Below the pieces are notes generated by a model that saw nothing but the letters and a program-made list of their open reading frames with translations, made no database searches and was not told where the DNA came from. The translations under genes were made by a program, and so were the position numbers. From NCBI RefSeq assembly GCF_004402705.1, contig NZ_SOFM01000003.1, positions 1-64,000 of the forward strand: a stretch of 64,000 nt of DNA, given 5' to 3'. This DNA comes from Cryobacterium mannosilyticum. Lineage in GTDB: Bacteria; Actinomycetota; Actinomycetes; Actinomycetales; Microbacteriaceae. Shown here piece after piece: positions 16,501 to 24,651 of this stretch (positions are counted from its first letter, which is position 1; each line of letters begins with the position of its first letter).

Positions 16501-18861
16501 GTCCACCGCCACCGACGGCTGGTGCTTGACCAGCGGCGGAACCGGCACCACCGTGATCCCGGCCGTGGATGTGCCCTGTCCGTCACTGATCGTGTAGGTG
16601 AACTGCACCTGCTGCGTCAACGCCGCCGACGTCGTCACCCGCAACACCGTGTTGGTGAGGATCTCGACCGTCACCAGGTCGTCGGTCGCGCTCGTGTCGA
16701 CCGACTGCACCGCCAGCACCCGCCCGGTCGGCGACACATCATTGTTCAACACCGGAACCGTCAACGGTTCCCCCGCCCGCAGATAGGCGGTGTCCTTGAC
16801 CGCGATCGGCGGCGACTGCCCGGCCGGGCTCTCCTTCACATCCACCCGGATCAACCCGACACTCGACGTGGCCCCCGCCCCCAGGCTGTAGGTGAACACG
16901 TAACTGCCGGCCTCCGGCGCCGAGAACGCCACCGTGCCCCGATCCAGGTTCGCCACCGCCGACACCGACCCGGGAACATCCGTCACCCCGATCAAACCCA
17001 ACGCCGCCCCCGACGGCGACACGTCATTCTTCAACGGTTCGACCAGCACCGTCTCCCCCACGAACGTGCTCGCGAAATCGGGCGTGCCCGTCGGATTCAA
17101 CGACCCCGGCGCCTTCACATCCACCGTGAGCACCCCCGAAGCCTGGACGACACCGTCCGACACCACGAACGGCACCTCCTTCACCCCCAACTCGGCCGTC
17201 TTACTCTCGAAGGTCACGAACCCCTCCGGGCCGAACCGCACCCCGTCGCCGGTCGTCGGCGACGCACTGACCAGATAGATGTCATCGCCGTCGGGGTCGA
17301 TCCAGTCGCTGAGCACGTTGTAACTGACAAGTTGGCCCTGCTCCACACTGATCGCCCCTGCCCGGTGCGACACCGGGGCCAGGTTCTGGTCCGCCGGACG
17401 GACCGTCAGGTTCACGCTCGCCTCCGCGACCGCACCCCGCCCATCCGCCACCGTGTATCGGAAAGTCGCCGTGCCCGCCATCGCCGGCGCCGGCGTGAAC
17501 TGCAATGCCCGCCCGCCGTCGATGTAATCCAGGCGTCCCTGCGCCTCCGAAAAACCGTTGGTATTGACCACCGTGAGCACATCACCGTCAGGATCCGTGT
17601 CGTTCTCCAACACGGGCAACACCGTCGTCTTGCCCGGTCGCACCCCGTACTCGTCGTCGTGGGCGAGCGGTGCCCGGTTCTGCGGCGTGCGCTCCGCCAG
17701 GGTGTCCTCGAACGACTGCTGCGACGCCTTCTCGTCACCCTCCTCGGAGTCCTCTTCCTCGGGCGGCGTCACCTCATCCCAGTTCTCGACCAGCCGCATA
17801 TTCGCATCGACCAGCCACACGTTTCCGTTCGACAGGTTGTTCAGCGCGATCACATTCCGGTTCACCCGGAACTCCAGCGTGGACCCCAGGGTCGGCTGCG
17901 CGATCGCCTGCGCGCTGGGCTTCTTCCCCGCGCACGCGGCCAGGTAGCGTTGCGCGCCTGCCCACGCCCCGTGCGCGCACCCGTCCAGCCACACCGGTTT
18001 CGACACCGCCTTCGGATCGGTCACCATCCGCTCCATGCCCGCCGACACGGCCACCGCCTTGCCGCCTCCCAACGGCACCTCCAGCAGCCCCTCACCCGTC
18101 GCCACCACCGCGAACGAGTTCTCCGCGCCGCTCTGCTGCAGCTTCAGTCCCTTCGCCGGCAACCCGACCGGCTCGCCGCCGTCGACGATCAGCCGGTTCT
18201 TCACCGTGTCGAGGACAACCGCATTCTCCCCCACCGCCGCCACCTGATGCGCACCCAGCTTCGGCAGGTCCGTCCGGGCGGGCTTGTCACCCGTCCGGGC
18301 CAGCGTCACCAGCTGCTTCGTCAACGGGGACGTGCCGAACACCGCGCCCGCCTTCGACACCGCGATATGGGCGCCCTTGCCCAGCTTCATCACCGGATCA
18401 GACTTCTTCGGATCGAAATTCAGATCGCTGCCCGCGTTGATCACCCACACCGACCCCGAGCCGGGTGCCATCACCGCCAGGGTGTCCCCGCCGAACGCGA
18501 CCTCAGACCCCACCGGCACGTCCACCCGCTGGCCGAGGGTCGTGAACGACGCGTCCACCCGCTCCAGCGACCCCGCACTCCCGTCGAACAGGAAAACGTC
18601 GTCGCCGTCCTGGAACACGTCGAACGTGCTCGACGCGGCGTTCACCGAACCGTTGAGCTCCTCGATCTGCCGATTCAGCCGGCCCGCGAGCAACTGCTTC
18701 CCGTTCGTCACCCACACGTCCCGGGCACTCAAATCCACATCCGTCACCGGGAAACCCTGATGCAACACCGCGAACGTCAACGGCACACCGATGATCACCG
18801 CTACGGCCAGCACGGATGCCGTCGCCTTGCGCAGCCGAAACCACGACGCAATGGCCCCCAT
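13543..18861 (-). CDS. giant membrane-anchored surface protein with Ig/cadherin-like repeats and fibronectin III domains
   Basis: 1772 residues. An N-terminal hydrophobic segment (TASVLAVAVIIGVPLTFAVL, residues 13-34) is an uncleaved anchor or signal. Residues 40-370 look like a beta-propeller (repeated short strands with WLVD/VWVINA type motifs). An acidic linker (PPEEEDSEEGDE) precedes about ten beta-sandwich repeats, recurring roughly every 95-100 residues, each with a VPVLxNDxxPxG motif and often DPDGD, a likely Ca2+ site. Two fibronectin III domains span about 1485-1655, then a Pro-rich spacer and a C-terminal beta domain. The start is fixed by GGAGGGATCGACG before ATG 18861. No sortase motif is visible. 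Probably an adhesin or cell-surface scaffold; ligand unknown. Confidence 0.88.
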   Translation of the reverse strand: MGAIASWFRLRKATASVLAVAVIIGVPLTFAVLHQGFPVTDVDLSARDVWVTNGKQLLAGRLNRQIEELNGSVNAASSTFDVFQDGDDVFLFDGSAGSLERVDASFTTLGQRVDVPVGSEVAFGGDTLAVMAPGSGSVWVINAGSDLNFDPKKSDPVMKLGKGAHIAVSKAGAVFGTSPLTKQLVTLARTGDKPARTDLPKLGAHQVAAVGENAVVLDTVKNRLIVDGGEPVGLPAKGLKLQQSGAENSFAVVATGEGLLEVPLGGGKAVAVSAGMERMVTDPKAVSKPVWLDGCAHGAWAGAQRYLAACAGKKPSAQAIAQPTLGSTLEFRVNRNVIALNNLSNGNVWLVDANMRLVENWDEVTPPEEEDSEEGDEKASQQSFEDTLAERTPQNRAPLAHDDEYGVRPGKTTVLPVLENDTDPDGDVLTVVNTNGFSEAQGRLDYIDGGRALQFTPAPAMAGTATFRYTVADGRGAVAEASVNLTVRPADQNLAPVSHRAGAISVEQGQLVSYNVLSDWIDPDGDDIYLVSASPTTGDGVRFGPEGFVTFESKTAELGVKEVPFVVSDGVVQASGVLTVDVKAPGSLNPTGTPDFASTFVGETVLVEPLKNDVSPSGAALGLIGVTDVPGSVSAVANLDRGTVAFSAPEAGSYVFTYSLGAGATSSVGLIRVDVKESPAGQSPPIAVKDTAYLRAGEPLTVPVLNNDVSPTGRVLAVQSVDTSATDDLVTVEILTNTVLRVTTSAALTQQVQFTYTISDGQGTSTAGITVVPVPPLVKHQPSVAVDDSVNVRAGDIVSVPVLANDYHPDSATMSVVPVLADVTNAGGLAFVTGNQVRFQAPKEPGAFSVAYTITDPYLETATAVVHFTVVGPDTANNQAPTPVPLTMRTFADSTIEVKVPLDGIDPDGDSVFLKEVTSPPGLGRIIRQGSDSFVYQAFPGTAGTDTFTYEVEDTLGSTAKGTVRIGVIPRPVALLPPNAVDDAIEIKPGRTGSIPVVLNDSDPNGYKLTLAKNLPEVADGIRAKVNGSRIIVDAPEVEGTYTLRYAISNGHGGAATAFVQVKVTQDAKAQYPTATDHYLEPKQVLAKDTVTLTVRDKAENPGGLVEDLTVSLEGPNAASGEIGPGGKVTVTPTNVRQAIAYRLTNEIDHLSATAFIIVPAKPDGNEKEKPVEEQAFPPPFLKPLPEQLVRMNGSKNWTVADIVEVPSGRPALVLSASATNSNGAAVQLDPATLGFVPQKDFRGPASVTFVVTDGSSAADPKGNQATLTIPITVGDPNSEDVPPTFTPPNVTIEAGEKALAVNLRASSGHPNPQVIEQLRYGTLTGSSTDVAANLDGANLVVSAPLGVQPGSKVTLSFTVTYKEFTIPGSVNVTVVSSTRAKPQAVDDAGPNGEGIETRPGTTLTIPVLDNDYNPYSAEAKPLTVIKADIEQQVGTATVSHTASGVTVKTGSGATGTLTVVYRIQDATRDPLRETQGRVTLVVRNVPDAPRQPSASAGDGRVTIRFSAPAANNSPITGYVVRYDGKTERGCTPGVDCVLPATNGQSFTATVAAVNAIGEGSPSPASPAVTPYGAPTAPRNPDITSNGNAPARLTMSWNAPAQTGGGSVRYQWQLNSGGWNDTTATSASVSGKGAGQYSFEVRAINTGGGAVGPVAASSPVQVSDPPPPTPTGTVLKGDPAPYCIGCRYVGADFANLPSGNYSVITEINGSSATFSTTTVNLGGNGRLWLQNGLGKRNSDSIRVRFTNNGTGAVYHTRATTNWDGLGVTPGGP

Positions 18862-18925
18862 CGTCGATCCCTCCGCGCCGTTCCCACCCCGAAACGACCT
18901 GCCCCGGACCATCCCGGTCACAAAG

Positions 18926-19621
18926 CTAACACGCGGGCGGGGCATCGAGCAGGGCCAGGTCGTCGGCGCTGACCAGGCGGATGGCGACGGCGTATTCGAC
19001 CAGGCGGCCTCGCCGGTTCGTGGCGAGTTTGCCGCGTTCGCCGCGGAGTCCGTCGACGCCGAGCTTGTCGAGCTTCTCGCAGACGTTGTCGAGCTTGCGG
19101 TTGAACGTGGTCATGGTCCAGCCGAGCCGGGCGGCGGCGTCCGCCGAGCTGGGGATGGCTCCGCGCCCGGGGACGGTCTGGCGGAGCACGCCTTCGGCGA
19201 GGGCGACGACGAGCAGCCGCTGGCTGCTCGTCAGGGTCACCGGCAGGATGGTGGTCGTGCCTGCGTCGCTGGACGCCGAGACGGAGGTGTTGAAGTAGTC
19301 CTCCTCGGCGTGAATCGTGAAGTCGTAGGTCGTCGACCCCGCACTGAACATCACGTGCATCGTCTGGAAGACGATCGGCAGCTTGGCTCCGGGAGCCAGC
19401 CAGGCCTGCACTGTGCCGGTGGTGTCGGACACAGTGGCGGACAGGAGGGTGCCCACGTTGCAGAGCCACCACATCCCGAATTCCTCCGACAGGCGCAGGA
19501 AGGTTCGGTGGAGGTAGGGGTTGTCGTCGATGGTCAGGTCGGATTCCCGGCCGATCGAGAAGTCGCGGCCGGGCTGGGTCGTGTGCCACTCTCCGCAGTA
19601 CTCGATCCTGAGGGGCTTCAT
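18926..19621 (-). CDS. FHA domain protein with helix-turn-helix-like C-terminus
   Basis: 231 residues. The N-terminal 100 residues resemble a forkhead-associated domain: FSIGRESDLTIDDNPYLHRT supplies the G-R and the H-R positions. The C-terminal part, after SSQRLLVVALAEGVLR, has a predicted helical winged-helix-like region (AAARLGWTMTTFNRKLDNV) that could bind DNA or protein. The ATG at 19621 overlaps the kinase stop by 4 nt, so it is made together with the kinase and is a likely phosphorylation-dependent partner. Function beyond phosphopeptide binding is inference. Confidence 0.75.
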   Translation of the reverse strand: MKPLRIEYCGEWHTTQPGRDFSIGRESDLTIDDNPYLHRTFLRLSEEFGMWWLCNVGTLLSATVSDTTGTVQAWLAPGAKLPIVFQTMHVMFSAGSTTYDFTIHAEEDYFNTSVSASSDAGTTTILPVTLTSSQRLLVVALAEGVLRQTVPGRGAIPSSADAAARLGWTMTTFNRKLDNVCEKLDKLGVDGLRGERGKLATNRRGRLVEYAVAIRLVSADDLALLDAPPAC

Positions 19622-21324
19622 CGGCTGCAGACTCGGTTCGCCTCGGACAGCTTGCCGTCCTGGCGTTGCAGGTAGAGGTCGACGCAGACCTTCGCCCCGG
19701 GTGTGACGCCGTCGACGGCGATGTCGCCCGTCGTGCTGAGTTTCGGCTGGGTGGGTTCGTCGGCGCGGGCCCACCGGAACACGTCGCCCTTCTTCGGGTC
19801 GGAATTGCTCACCGTGAAGGTCACGACGGTGCCGTCGACGGACGTGGCCGTGCCCTCGAGCTTGGGCGAGGGCACCCCGGCCACGAGATTGGCGTCCCCG
19901 ACCTCGCCGCTGGTCGCGCGCGGCGTCGGGGCGAGGTCGGGCGACTGGCTTCCGGCGACCGACACCGCGGCCACGATCGCGCCCACGAGCACGACGCCGG
20001 CCGCGACCGAGATCGCCGGCACCAGGGCGCGGCGACGCGCCTGTCGGGGCGGCGGTGCGGCATCCTGCTCGGGAGTCGCGAGGACGCGCCGGGGCCGCAG
20101 GACGGTCTCGGTTCCGCTTCCGCCTCCGCGAAGCGCTGTGCCCTCCGGGGCCGCCCCGGCCGGATCCGCCAGAGCAGCGTCGGCGTTCGCCGCGGTTCCG
20201 CGGGGGTCGATGACCACGGCGCCGCGCACCCGTGTCTCGTCGGTCTCGGCCGGTGCTGACGGGGTCGGCATTTGGGCCCGGTGGATGGCCGGCTGGGCCG
20301 CGATCGTGGTGACCGAGCGGGCACGTGTTTCGTTCTCGTCGGTGGGGGCTGCCCGTTCGTCCGGCCCGGACTGAGGCAGACGCGGCACCTCGATGCCTGT
20401 TGCGGCATAGCCGAGCTCCAGTTCGATCCGTTGCAGGGCCCGGGCGAAGTCGAGGGCCGTCGCATAACGGTTGGCGGGGCTGGTTGCCATCCCCTTCGCC
20501 AGCACAGCCGTCAGCGACCTGGGCACATCGTCCCGGCCGATCGGGGTGATCGCCCCGCGCTCGATCCGGCCGATCAGGTCGAGGGTGCCGTTGGAACGCC
20601 CACGGATCTCGAACGGCGTCTGGCCGGCCAGCAGGGTGTGGATCGTCGCGGCCAGGGAGAACACGTCGCTGCGCACATCCGGCTTCGGGTCGTCCTCGAA
20701 CATCTCCGCCGGCGACCAGGGCACGCTCATCCCGACCGACTGGCCGTCGCTCGTGCCGGTGACCTCGCGGGCCGCGCCCGTGCCGCCGGAGCCGGCGGGA
20801 AACGGGCCGCTCTGGGTCTGCACGGGGAGGTCGTCCTCGAGGCTGGAGGAGATGCCGAAGTCGGTGAGAGCCGGCCAGCCGAAGTCGTTGGTGAGCACGT
20901 TGGCCGGTTTGATGTCCCGGTGCAGGATTCCGGCGCCATGGGCCGTCGCCACCGCACCGGCAAGCCGCACGCCCGTGCGCAGCGCGTCTTCGACGGTGAA
21001 ACGCTCGCGCTTGTACCGTTCGGCCAGGCTCGGCCCTGAGCAGTGCTCCATCACGAAGTAGGGCCTGCCGTCCCCGGCGACCCCGGCGTGGTAGATGGTG
21101 ACGATGTACGGATGCGTCGACAGTTGCGCCATCAGGTTCGCCTCATCGACGAACCGGGCCCTGGTCGCCGGGCCCAGCTGCTCGGTCAGGAGGACCTTGA
21201 CGGCCACCCGGCGCCGCGGCAGCCGTTGCTGGTAGAGGAAGACGTCCGAGAACCCGCCGGAGCCCAGCGTGCTGATGAAGTCGTAGCCGGGCAGCTCGGG
21301 TGGCATCGACGTGGCGCGGCGCAT
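19618..21324 (-). CDS. transmembrane Ser/Thr protein kinase (PknB-like)
   Basis: 568 residues. The kinase domain covers about 12-280: glycine loop LGSGGFSDVF, VAVKVL lysine, catalytic loop HRDIKPANVL and the TDFGIS magnesium loop are all intact, so activity is expected. A long Pro/Ala-rich juxtamembrane segment follows, then a transmembrane helix (AISVAAGVVLVGAIVAAVSV, near 455) and an external beta-rich domain of about 100 residues with two Cys. Its start overlaps the preceding FHA gene stop by 1 nt (TGATG). With the PP2C phosphatase and three FHA proteins in the cluster it forms a complete write/read/erase set. Confidence 0.94.
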   Translation of the reverse strand: MRRATSMPPELPGYDFISTLGSGGFSDVFLYQQRLPRRRVAVKVLLTEQLGPATRARFVDEANLMAQLSTHPYIVTIYHAGVAGDGRPYFVMEHCSGPSLAERYKRERFTVEDALRTGVRLAGAVATAHGAGILHRDIKPANVLTNDFGWPALTDFGISSSLEDDLPVQTQSGPFPAGSGGTGAAREVTGTSDGQSVGMSVPWSPAEMFEDDPKPDVRSDVFSLAATIHTLLAGQTPFEIRGRSNGTLDLIGRIERGAITPIGRDDVPRSLTAVLAKGMATSPANRYATALDFARALQRIELELGYAATGIEVPRLPQSGPDERAAPTDENETRARSVTTIAAQPAIHRAQMPTPSAPAETDETRVRGAVVIDPRGTAANADAALADPAGAAPEGTALRGGGSGTETVLRPRRVLATPEQDAAPPPRQARRRALVPAISVAAGVVLVGAIVAAVSVAGSQSPDLAPTPRATSGEVGDANLVAGVPSPKLEGTATSVDGTVVTFTVSNSDPKKGDVFRWARADEPTQPKLSTTGDIAVDGVTPGAKVCVDLYLQRQDGKLSEANRVCSR

Positions 21325-22553
21325 CAGACCACGCCCCCGTCCTGGCCGACGCTGAGCGTCACGCCGCCGCCGAGGTCGACGACGGTGCCGACGATGACCG
21401 AGGTCGACTCTCCGCCGCGCAGCTTCTGGGGGGGCTTGCCCGGCAACACGATGACGGTGCCGTTCCGGGAGTGGAGGTCGGTGACGACGACGGTGTCGCC
21501 CTCCACGGTGATCCGCACGTGGTTGCGGGAGATGTCCTGGTCGGCCCCGCCGAGGCTGACCAGCCGCGGGATCTGGCCGCCGGAGACCTTGTTCACTCCC
21601 GGCGCCCGGCCGACCACGATCGGCTGGCCCAGCGGCTCGCGAACACCGTTCGGGAGGAGCAGGTACAGGGCAGGCTGCGCAGCCGCGGCGGCGGCTTCCG
21701 GCGCGGGCCGGGCACGTCGCCGGGAGTCCCGGAGTGTGCGGATGTCCCCGCTCATCACGGTGAGGCCGTCGTGCCTGGCGGGGTCAACGGCATCCGCGCC
21801 GGCGTCGTCGTCGTCGTCCGCGGGGCGAACCGCGGCCTGCTCGACCCCGCGCATCATGGTGGCGCCGAAGAGGTGGTCGTAGCCCTGCGCCGCGGAGGGC
21901 TCGACCGCATCCGCTGCCGGCGTCGGCGCCGGTGCCGGGCGAACGCCGCCGCTCCGGACGATGGCGACCGTCTGGTCGGTGATCGTCTGGTCGGTATTCG
22001 TCTGGTCGGTGATCGTCTGGTCAGTGATCGTTTCCTCGGCGATGCTCTCGGCGACCGGGACCGGCGCGGCCGTCGACGCCGGCAGCGACGACAGCGAGAT
22101 CCGCCGCACACGCACGACGCCGGACGACAGCGGCAGCGCCGGCAGCGACGACCGCGGACCACCGCGCTCCCCGCACTCCCCGCACTCCCCGCACTCCATC
22201 GTGATCTCCGTCATGCCGGAGAAGGGCTGTTCACGCCAGGTGGACACGCCAAGGCCGGAGAGCTCGGCGTCCCCGTTCTCCCCGGTCAGGCGCAGCGACA
22301 CGTCGCCGCGCAGGATCGCCCGGCCCGTGAAGCCTGGCCCGGCGGCGGTGTCCCAGGTCAGCAGGACGAACGGCGGCGTGGCGAACAGGCCGGCCGACGT
22401 CAGTCCGTCGAGAATACCCTGCGCCCCGCCGTCCAGGCTCGACCAGAGCCGGTCGACGGAGTCGCGGGAACCGTCCGTCCGCACGACGAGGAGGCAGCCG
22501 GGCCGTGTTGCGGCCAGCCACTCCCCCGACTCATCGCTGCAATACGAGAGCAT
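21324..22553 (-). CDS. FHA domain protein with variable repeat linker
   Basis: 409 residues. An N-terminal domain of about 120 residues of unknown family is followed by a low-complexity linker containing Cys-Gly-Glu repeats and four (T)ITDQ-type pentapeptides. The C-terminal FHA domain (about 285-400) shows IVVGRAPGVN, DISRNHVRITV and VTDLHSRNGTVIV, all key binding positions present. It has no signal peptide. It starts 6 nt after the PP2C stop, so is cotranscribed with it. Similar FHA proteins near Ser/Thr kinases act as kinase substrates or adaptors; that role here is inferred. Confidence 0.85.
   Translation of the reverse strand: MLSYCSDESGEWLAATRPGCLLVVRTDGSRDSVDRLWSSLDGGAQGILDGLTSAGLFATPPFVLLTWDTAAGPGFTGRAILRGDVSLRLTGENGDAELSGLGVSTWREQPFSGMTEITMECGECGECGERGGPRSSLPALPLSSGVVRVRRISLSSLPASTAAPVPVAESIAEETITDQTITDQTNTDQTITDQTVAIVRSGGVRPAPAPTPAADAVEPSAAQGYDHLFGATMMRGVEQAAVRPADDDDDAGADAVDPARHDGLTVMSGDIRTLRDSRRRARPAPEAAAAAAQPALYLLLPNGVREPLGQPIVVGRAPGVNKVSGGQIPRLVSLGGADQDISRNHVRITVEGDTVVVTDLHSRNGTVIVLPGKPPQKLRGGESTSVIVGTVVDLGGGVTLSVGQDGGVV
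21970..22034. repeat. 15-bp tandem repeat in FHA gene linker
   Basis: Four near-identical copies of a 15-nt unit (plus-strand GTCTGGTCGGTGATC) encode ITDQT pentapeptides. The unit keeps the frame. A second 9-nt tandem repeat at about 22166-22197 encodes CGE triplets in the same linker. Confidence 0.8.
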
Positions 22554-22559
22554 TGATCC

Positions 22560-23453
22560 TCACCCCTGGCTTCGCGGCCTCGTGTCCTCGTGATGTTCCC
22601 CTGCCCCGGGCATCCGATCCTGCGTGTTCTCGTCGTCCGGGTGCTGCGCCCCCGTTTCCGGGTCGCCCAGCACCGATTCGACATATACGACCGTAACGTT
22701 ATCGTGGCCCCCGTGGGCCAGTGCGGCGTCGACGAGCACCTCGGCGATGGACCTCCCGGCGTCGGACGTCTCGTCGTGGGCCGCCAGCAGCCTGGCGATC
22801 TCGGCGTTGCCCAGTTCCTTGGTGAGGCCGTCGGAGCAGACCAGGAACGAGTGGCGGCCGGACGCGGGCAACAGCCACACGTCGGCGTCGACGAATTCGT
22901 CCGCTCCGATGGCTCTCGTGATCACGTTGCGCTCCGGATGCTGTTCCGCGGACTCGGCGGTGATCAGCCCGGCGTCCACCATCTCCTGCACGGCCGAGTG
23001 GTCGACGCTGAGCTGGGCCAGCGTGCGGCCGTCCCAGGTGTAGACCCGCGAATCGCCGATGTTGAAGGCCATCCAGTGGAACCCGACGTCGTCGCCGGCA
23101 TCCACGAACGCCACCCCGGCCAGGGTCGTGCCGGACACCGCGGTGCCGAAGTCGTCGACGGCGCTGAGGTCGCGCACGGCATCGTTCGACGAGTGGATGG
23201 CGTCGAGGATGCGTTCCGGCGTCGAGGGCGCCCCACGTTCGATGTGCTCGTCGAACACCCGGGCGACGGTCTGGCTGGCGACGTCGCCGTGTGCGTGGCC
23301 GCCCATCCCGTCGGCGACGAGGAAGACCGGAGCCTGCGCCATGAAGCTGTCCTCGTTGATCTTGCGTTCGCGTCCAACGTCGCTGTGGGCGCTGAACGAG
23401 AACCGCACCCGGGTGGAGGGCAGCTTCATGTCGATCTCGCCAGGTTGGGACAC
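22560..23453 (-). CDS. PP2C-family Ser/Thr protein phosphatase
   Basis: Metal-dependent phosphatase that reverses Ser/Thr phosphorylation, about 297 residues, cytosolic (no membrane helix, unlike PstP). Motifs in order are SDVGRERKINEDSF, VADGMGGHAHGDVA, FNIGDSRVYTW, SDGLTKELGNAE and HGGHDNVTVVYVES, covering the metal-binding aspartates. Two starts are possible: GTG 23453 with GGAG 4 nt upstream (used here), or ATG 23429 with a weaker GGCGAG. It is the first gene of the kinase/FHA/surface-protein cluster and lies 122 bp downstream of terC. Confidence 0.92.
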   Translation of the reverse strand: MSQPGEIDMKLPSTRVRFSFSAHSDVGRERKINEDSFMAQAPVFLVADGMGGHAHGDVASQTVARVFDEHIERGAPSTPERILDAIHSSNDAVRDLSAVDDFGTAVSGTTLAGVAFVDAGDDVGFHWMAFNIGDSRVYTWDGRTLAQLSVDHSAVQEMVDAGLITAESAEQHPERNVITRAIGADEFVDADVWLLPASGRHSFLVCSDGLTKELGNAEIARLLAAHDETSDAGRSIAEVLVDAALAHGGHDNVTVVYVESVLGDPETGAQHPDDENTQDRMPGAGEHHEDTRPRSQG

Positions 23454-23575
23454 GGCACTCCAGTGTTCGGTTCTTCGCGTCGATGAGCCGCGGACGCGCC
23501 ACCGACGGCGACGAGCTTCCACCGTACCAATTCCGCGGGGTTCGCCGGGCAGCGGCCTCGTCGCCGCGGGGCCGG

Positions 23576-24601
23576 CTACTCCTCGACGAGCTGCGGGAGC
23601 TCCTCGGCGAGGGTGTGGCCCCGCTTCCTGGCGTCACTGGAGGCCTTGATCACGCTGGCCACGGTGGCGACGGCCATCGACACGACGATCACGCCGAGCG
23701 ACGTCCAGGTGTCGATCTCCGGCGCCCAGGCAACCCCGTCGCCGCCGTTGATGAACGCGACCTCATTGGTGTGCAGGGCATGCAGGACGAGCTTGACCCC
23801 GATGAAGAAGAGGATGAACGCGATCCCGTACTTGAGGTATTCCAGCCGCTCGAGCAGCCCGCCGAGCAGGAAGTAGAGCTGGCGCAGCCCCATCAGCGCG
23901 AACACGTTCGCGGTGAACACGATGAACGGGCTGGTCGTGATGCCGAAGATCGCCGGGATCGAGTCGAGCGCGAAGACCAGGTCCGTCGTGCCGATCGCGA
24001 GGAGCACGATCAGCATCGGGGTGAAGATCTTGCGCCCGTCGACCACGGTGCGCAGCTTGGAGCCGTTGAAATCCGGGGAGATCCGCATCCGCTTGCGCAG
24101 CAGGCGAATCAGGCCGTTTTCGGCCTCGTCCTCCTCCGGGTCCTTCGCCACCGCCTGGTGCACGGCGGTGTAGAGCAGGAAGGCGCCGAAGATGTAGAAG
24201 ATCCAGCTGAAGTTCTCGATCAGCTGCGCGCCGAGCAGGATGAAAATGCCGCGCAGCACGAGCGCGATGATGATGCCCACCATCAGCACCTCCTGCTGGT
24301 ACTTCCTGGGCACCTGGAACCTGGCCATGATGATCACGAAGACGAACAGGTTGTCAATGCTCAGGCTGTACTCGGTCAGCCAGCCGGCCAGGAACTGGCC
24401 CGCATGCTCGGCGTCGGCCAGCACGAGCATGAGCAGGGCGAAGACGAGCGCGAGCGCCACGTAGAACACCACCCAGAGGGTCGCCTCCCGCATCGACGGC
24501 ACGTGCGGCCGCTTGTAGACGATCAGCAGGTCGGCGACCAGGATCAGCGTGAGGATGACGAGGGCGCCGATTTCAAACCAGAGCGGGAGAGCAAGATCCA
24601 T
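23576..24601 (-). CDS. TerC/Alx family integral membrane protein, likely Mn2+ exporter
   Basis: 341 residues with about nine hydrophobic helices; family motifs are EYSLSIDNLFVFVIIMARF and IGTTDLVFALDSIPAIFGI, each with the conserved membrane aspartate and nearby polar residues. TerC/Alx/MeeF proteins export Mn2+ in several bacteria and help metal loading of exported enzymes (established for some members). The yybP-ykoY riboswitch in its leader supports a manganese role and suggests induction by high Mn2+. The Shine-Dalgarno is weak (AAAGG at 12 nt), in keeping with riboswitch control. It is probably transcribed separately from the PP2C gene downstream, though read-through is possible. Confidence 0.9.
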   Translation of the reverse strand: MDLALPLWFEIGALVILTLILVADLLIVYKRPHVPSMREATLWVVFYVALALVFALLMLVLADAEHAGQFLAGWLTEYSLSIDNLFVFVIIMARFQVPRKYQQEVLMVGIIIALVLRGIFILLGAQLIENFSWIFYIFGAFLLYTAVHQAVAKDPEEDEAENGLIRLLRKRMRISPDFNGSKLRTVVDGRKIFTPMLIVLLAIGTTDLVFALDSIPAIFGITTSPFIVFTANVFALMGLRQLYFLLGGLLERLEYLKYGIAFILFFIGVKLVLHALHTNEVAFINGGDGVAWAPEIDTWTSLGVIVVSMAVATVASVIKASSDARKRGHTLAEELPQLVEE

Positions 24602-24651
24602 GCGGGGGGAAAGCCTTTCACTGACGGGATGCTGAGAGCAGCACGAAACCC

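Noticed and set aside
14539..18972. 1477-codon plus-strand frame opposite the giant surface protein
   Set aside because: It is an antisense shadow caused by high GC and biased third codon positions; the peptide is His/Arg/Gln-rich without any fold-like pattern.
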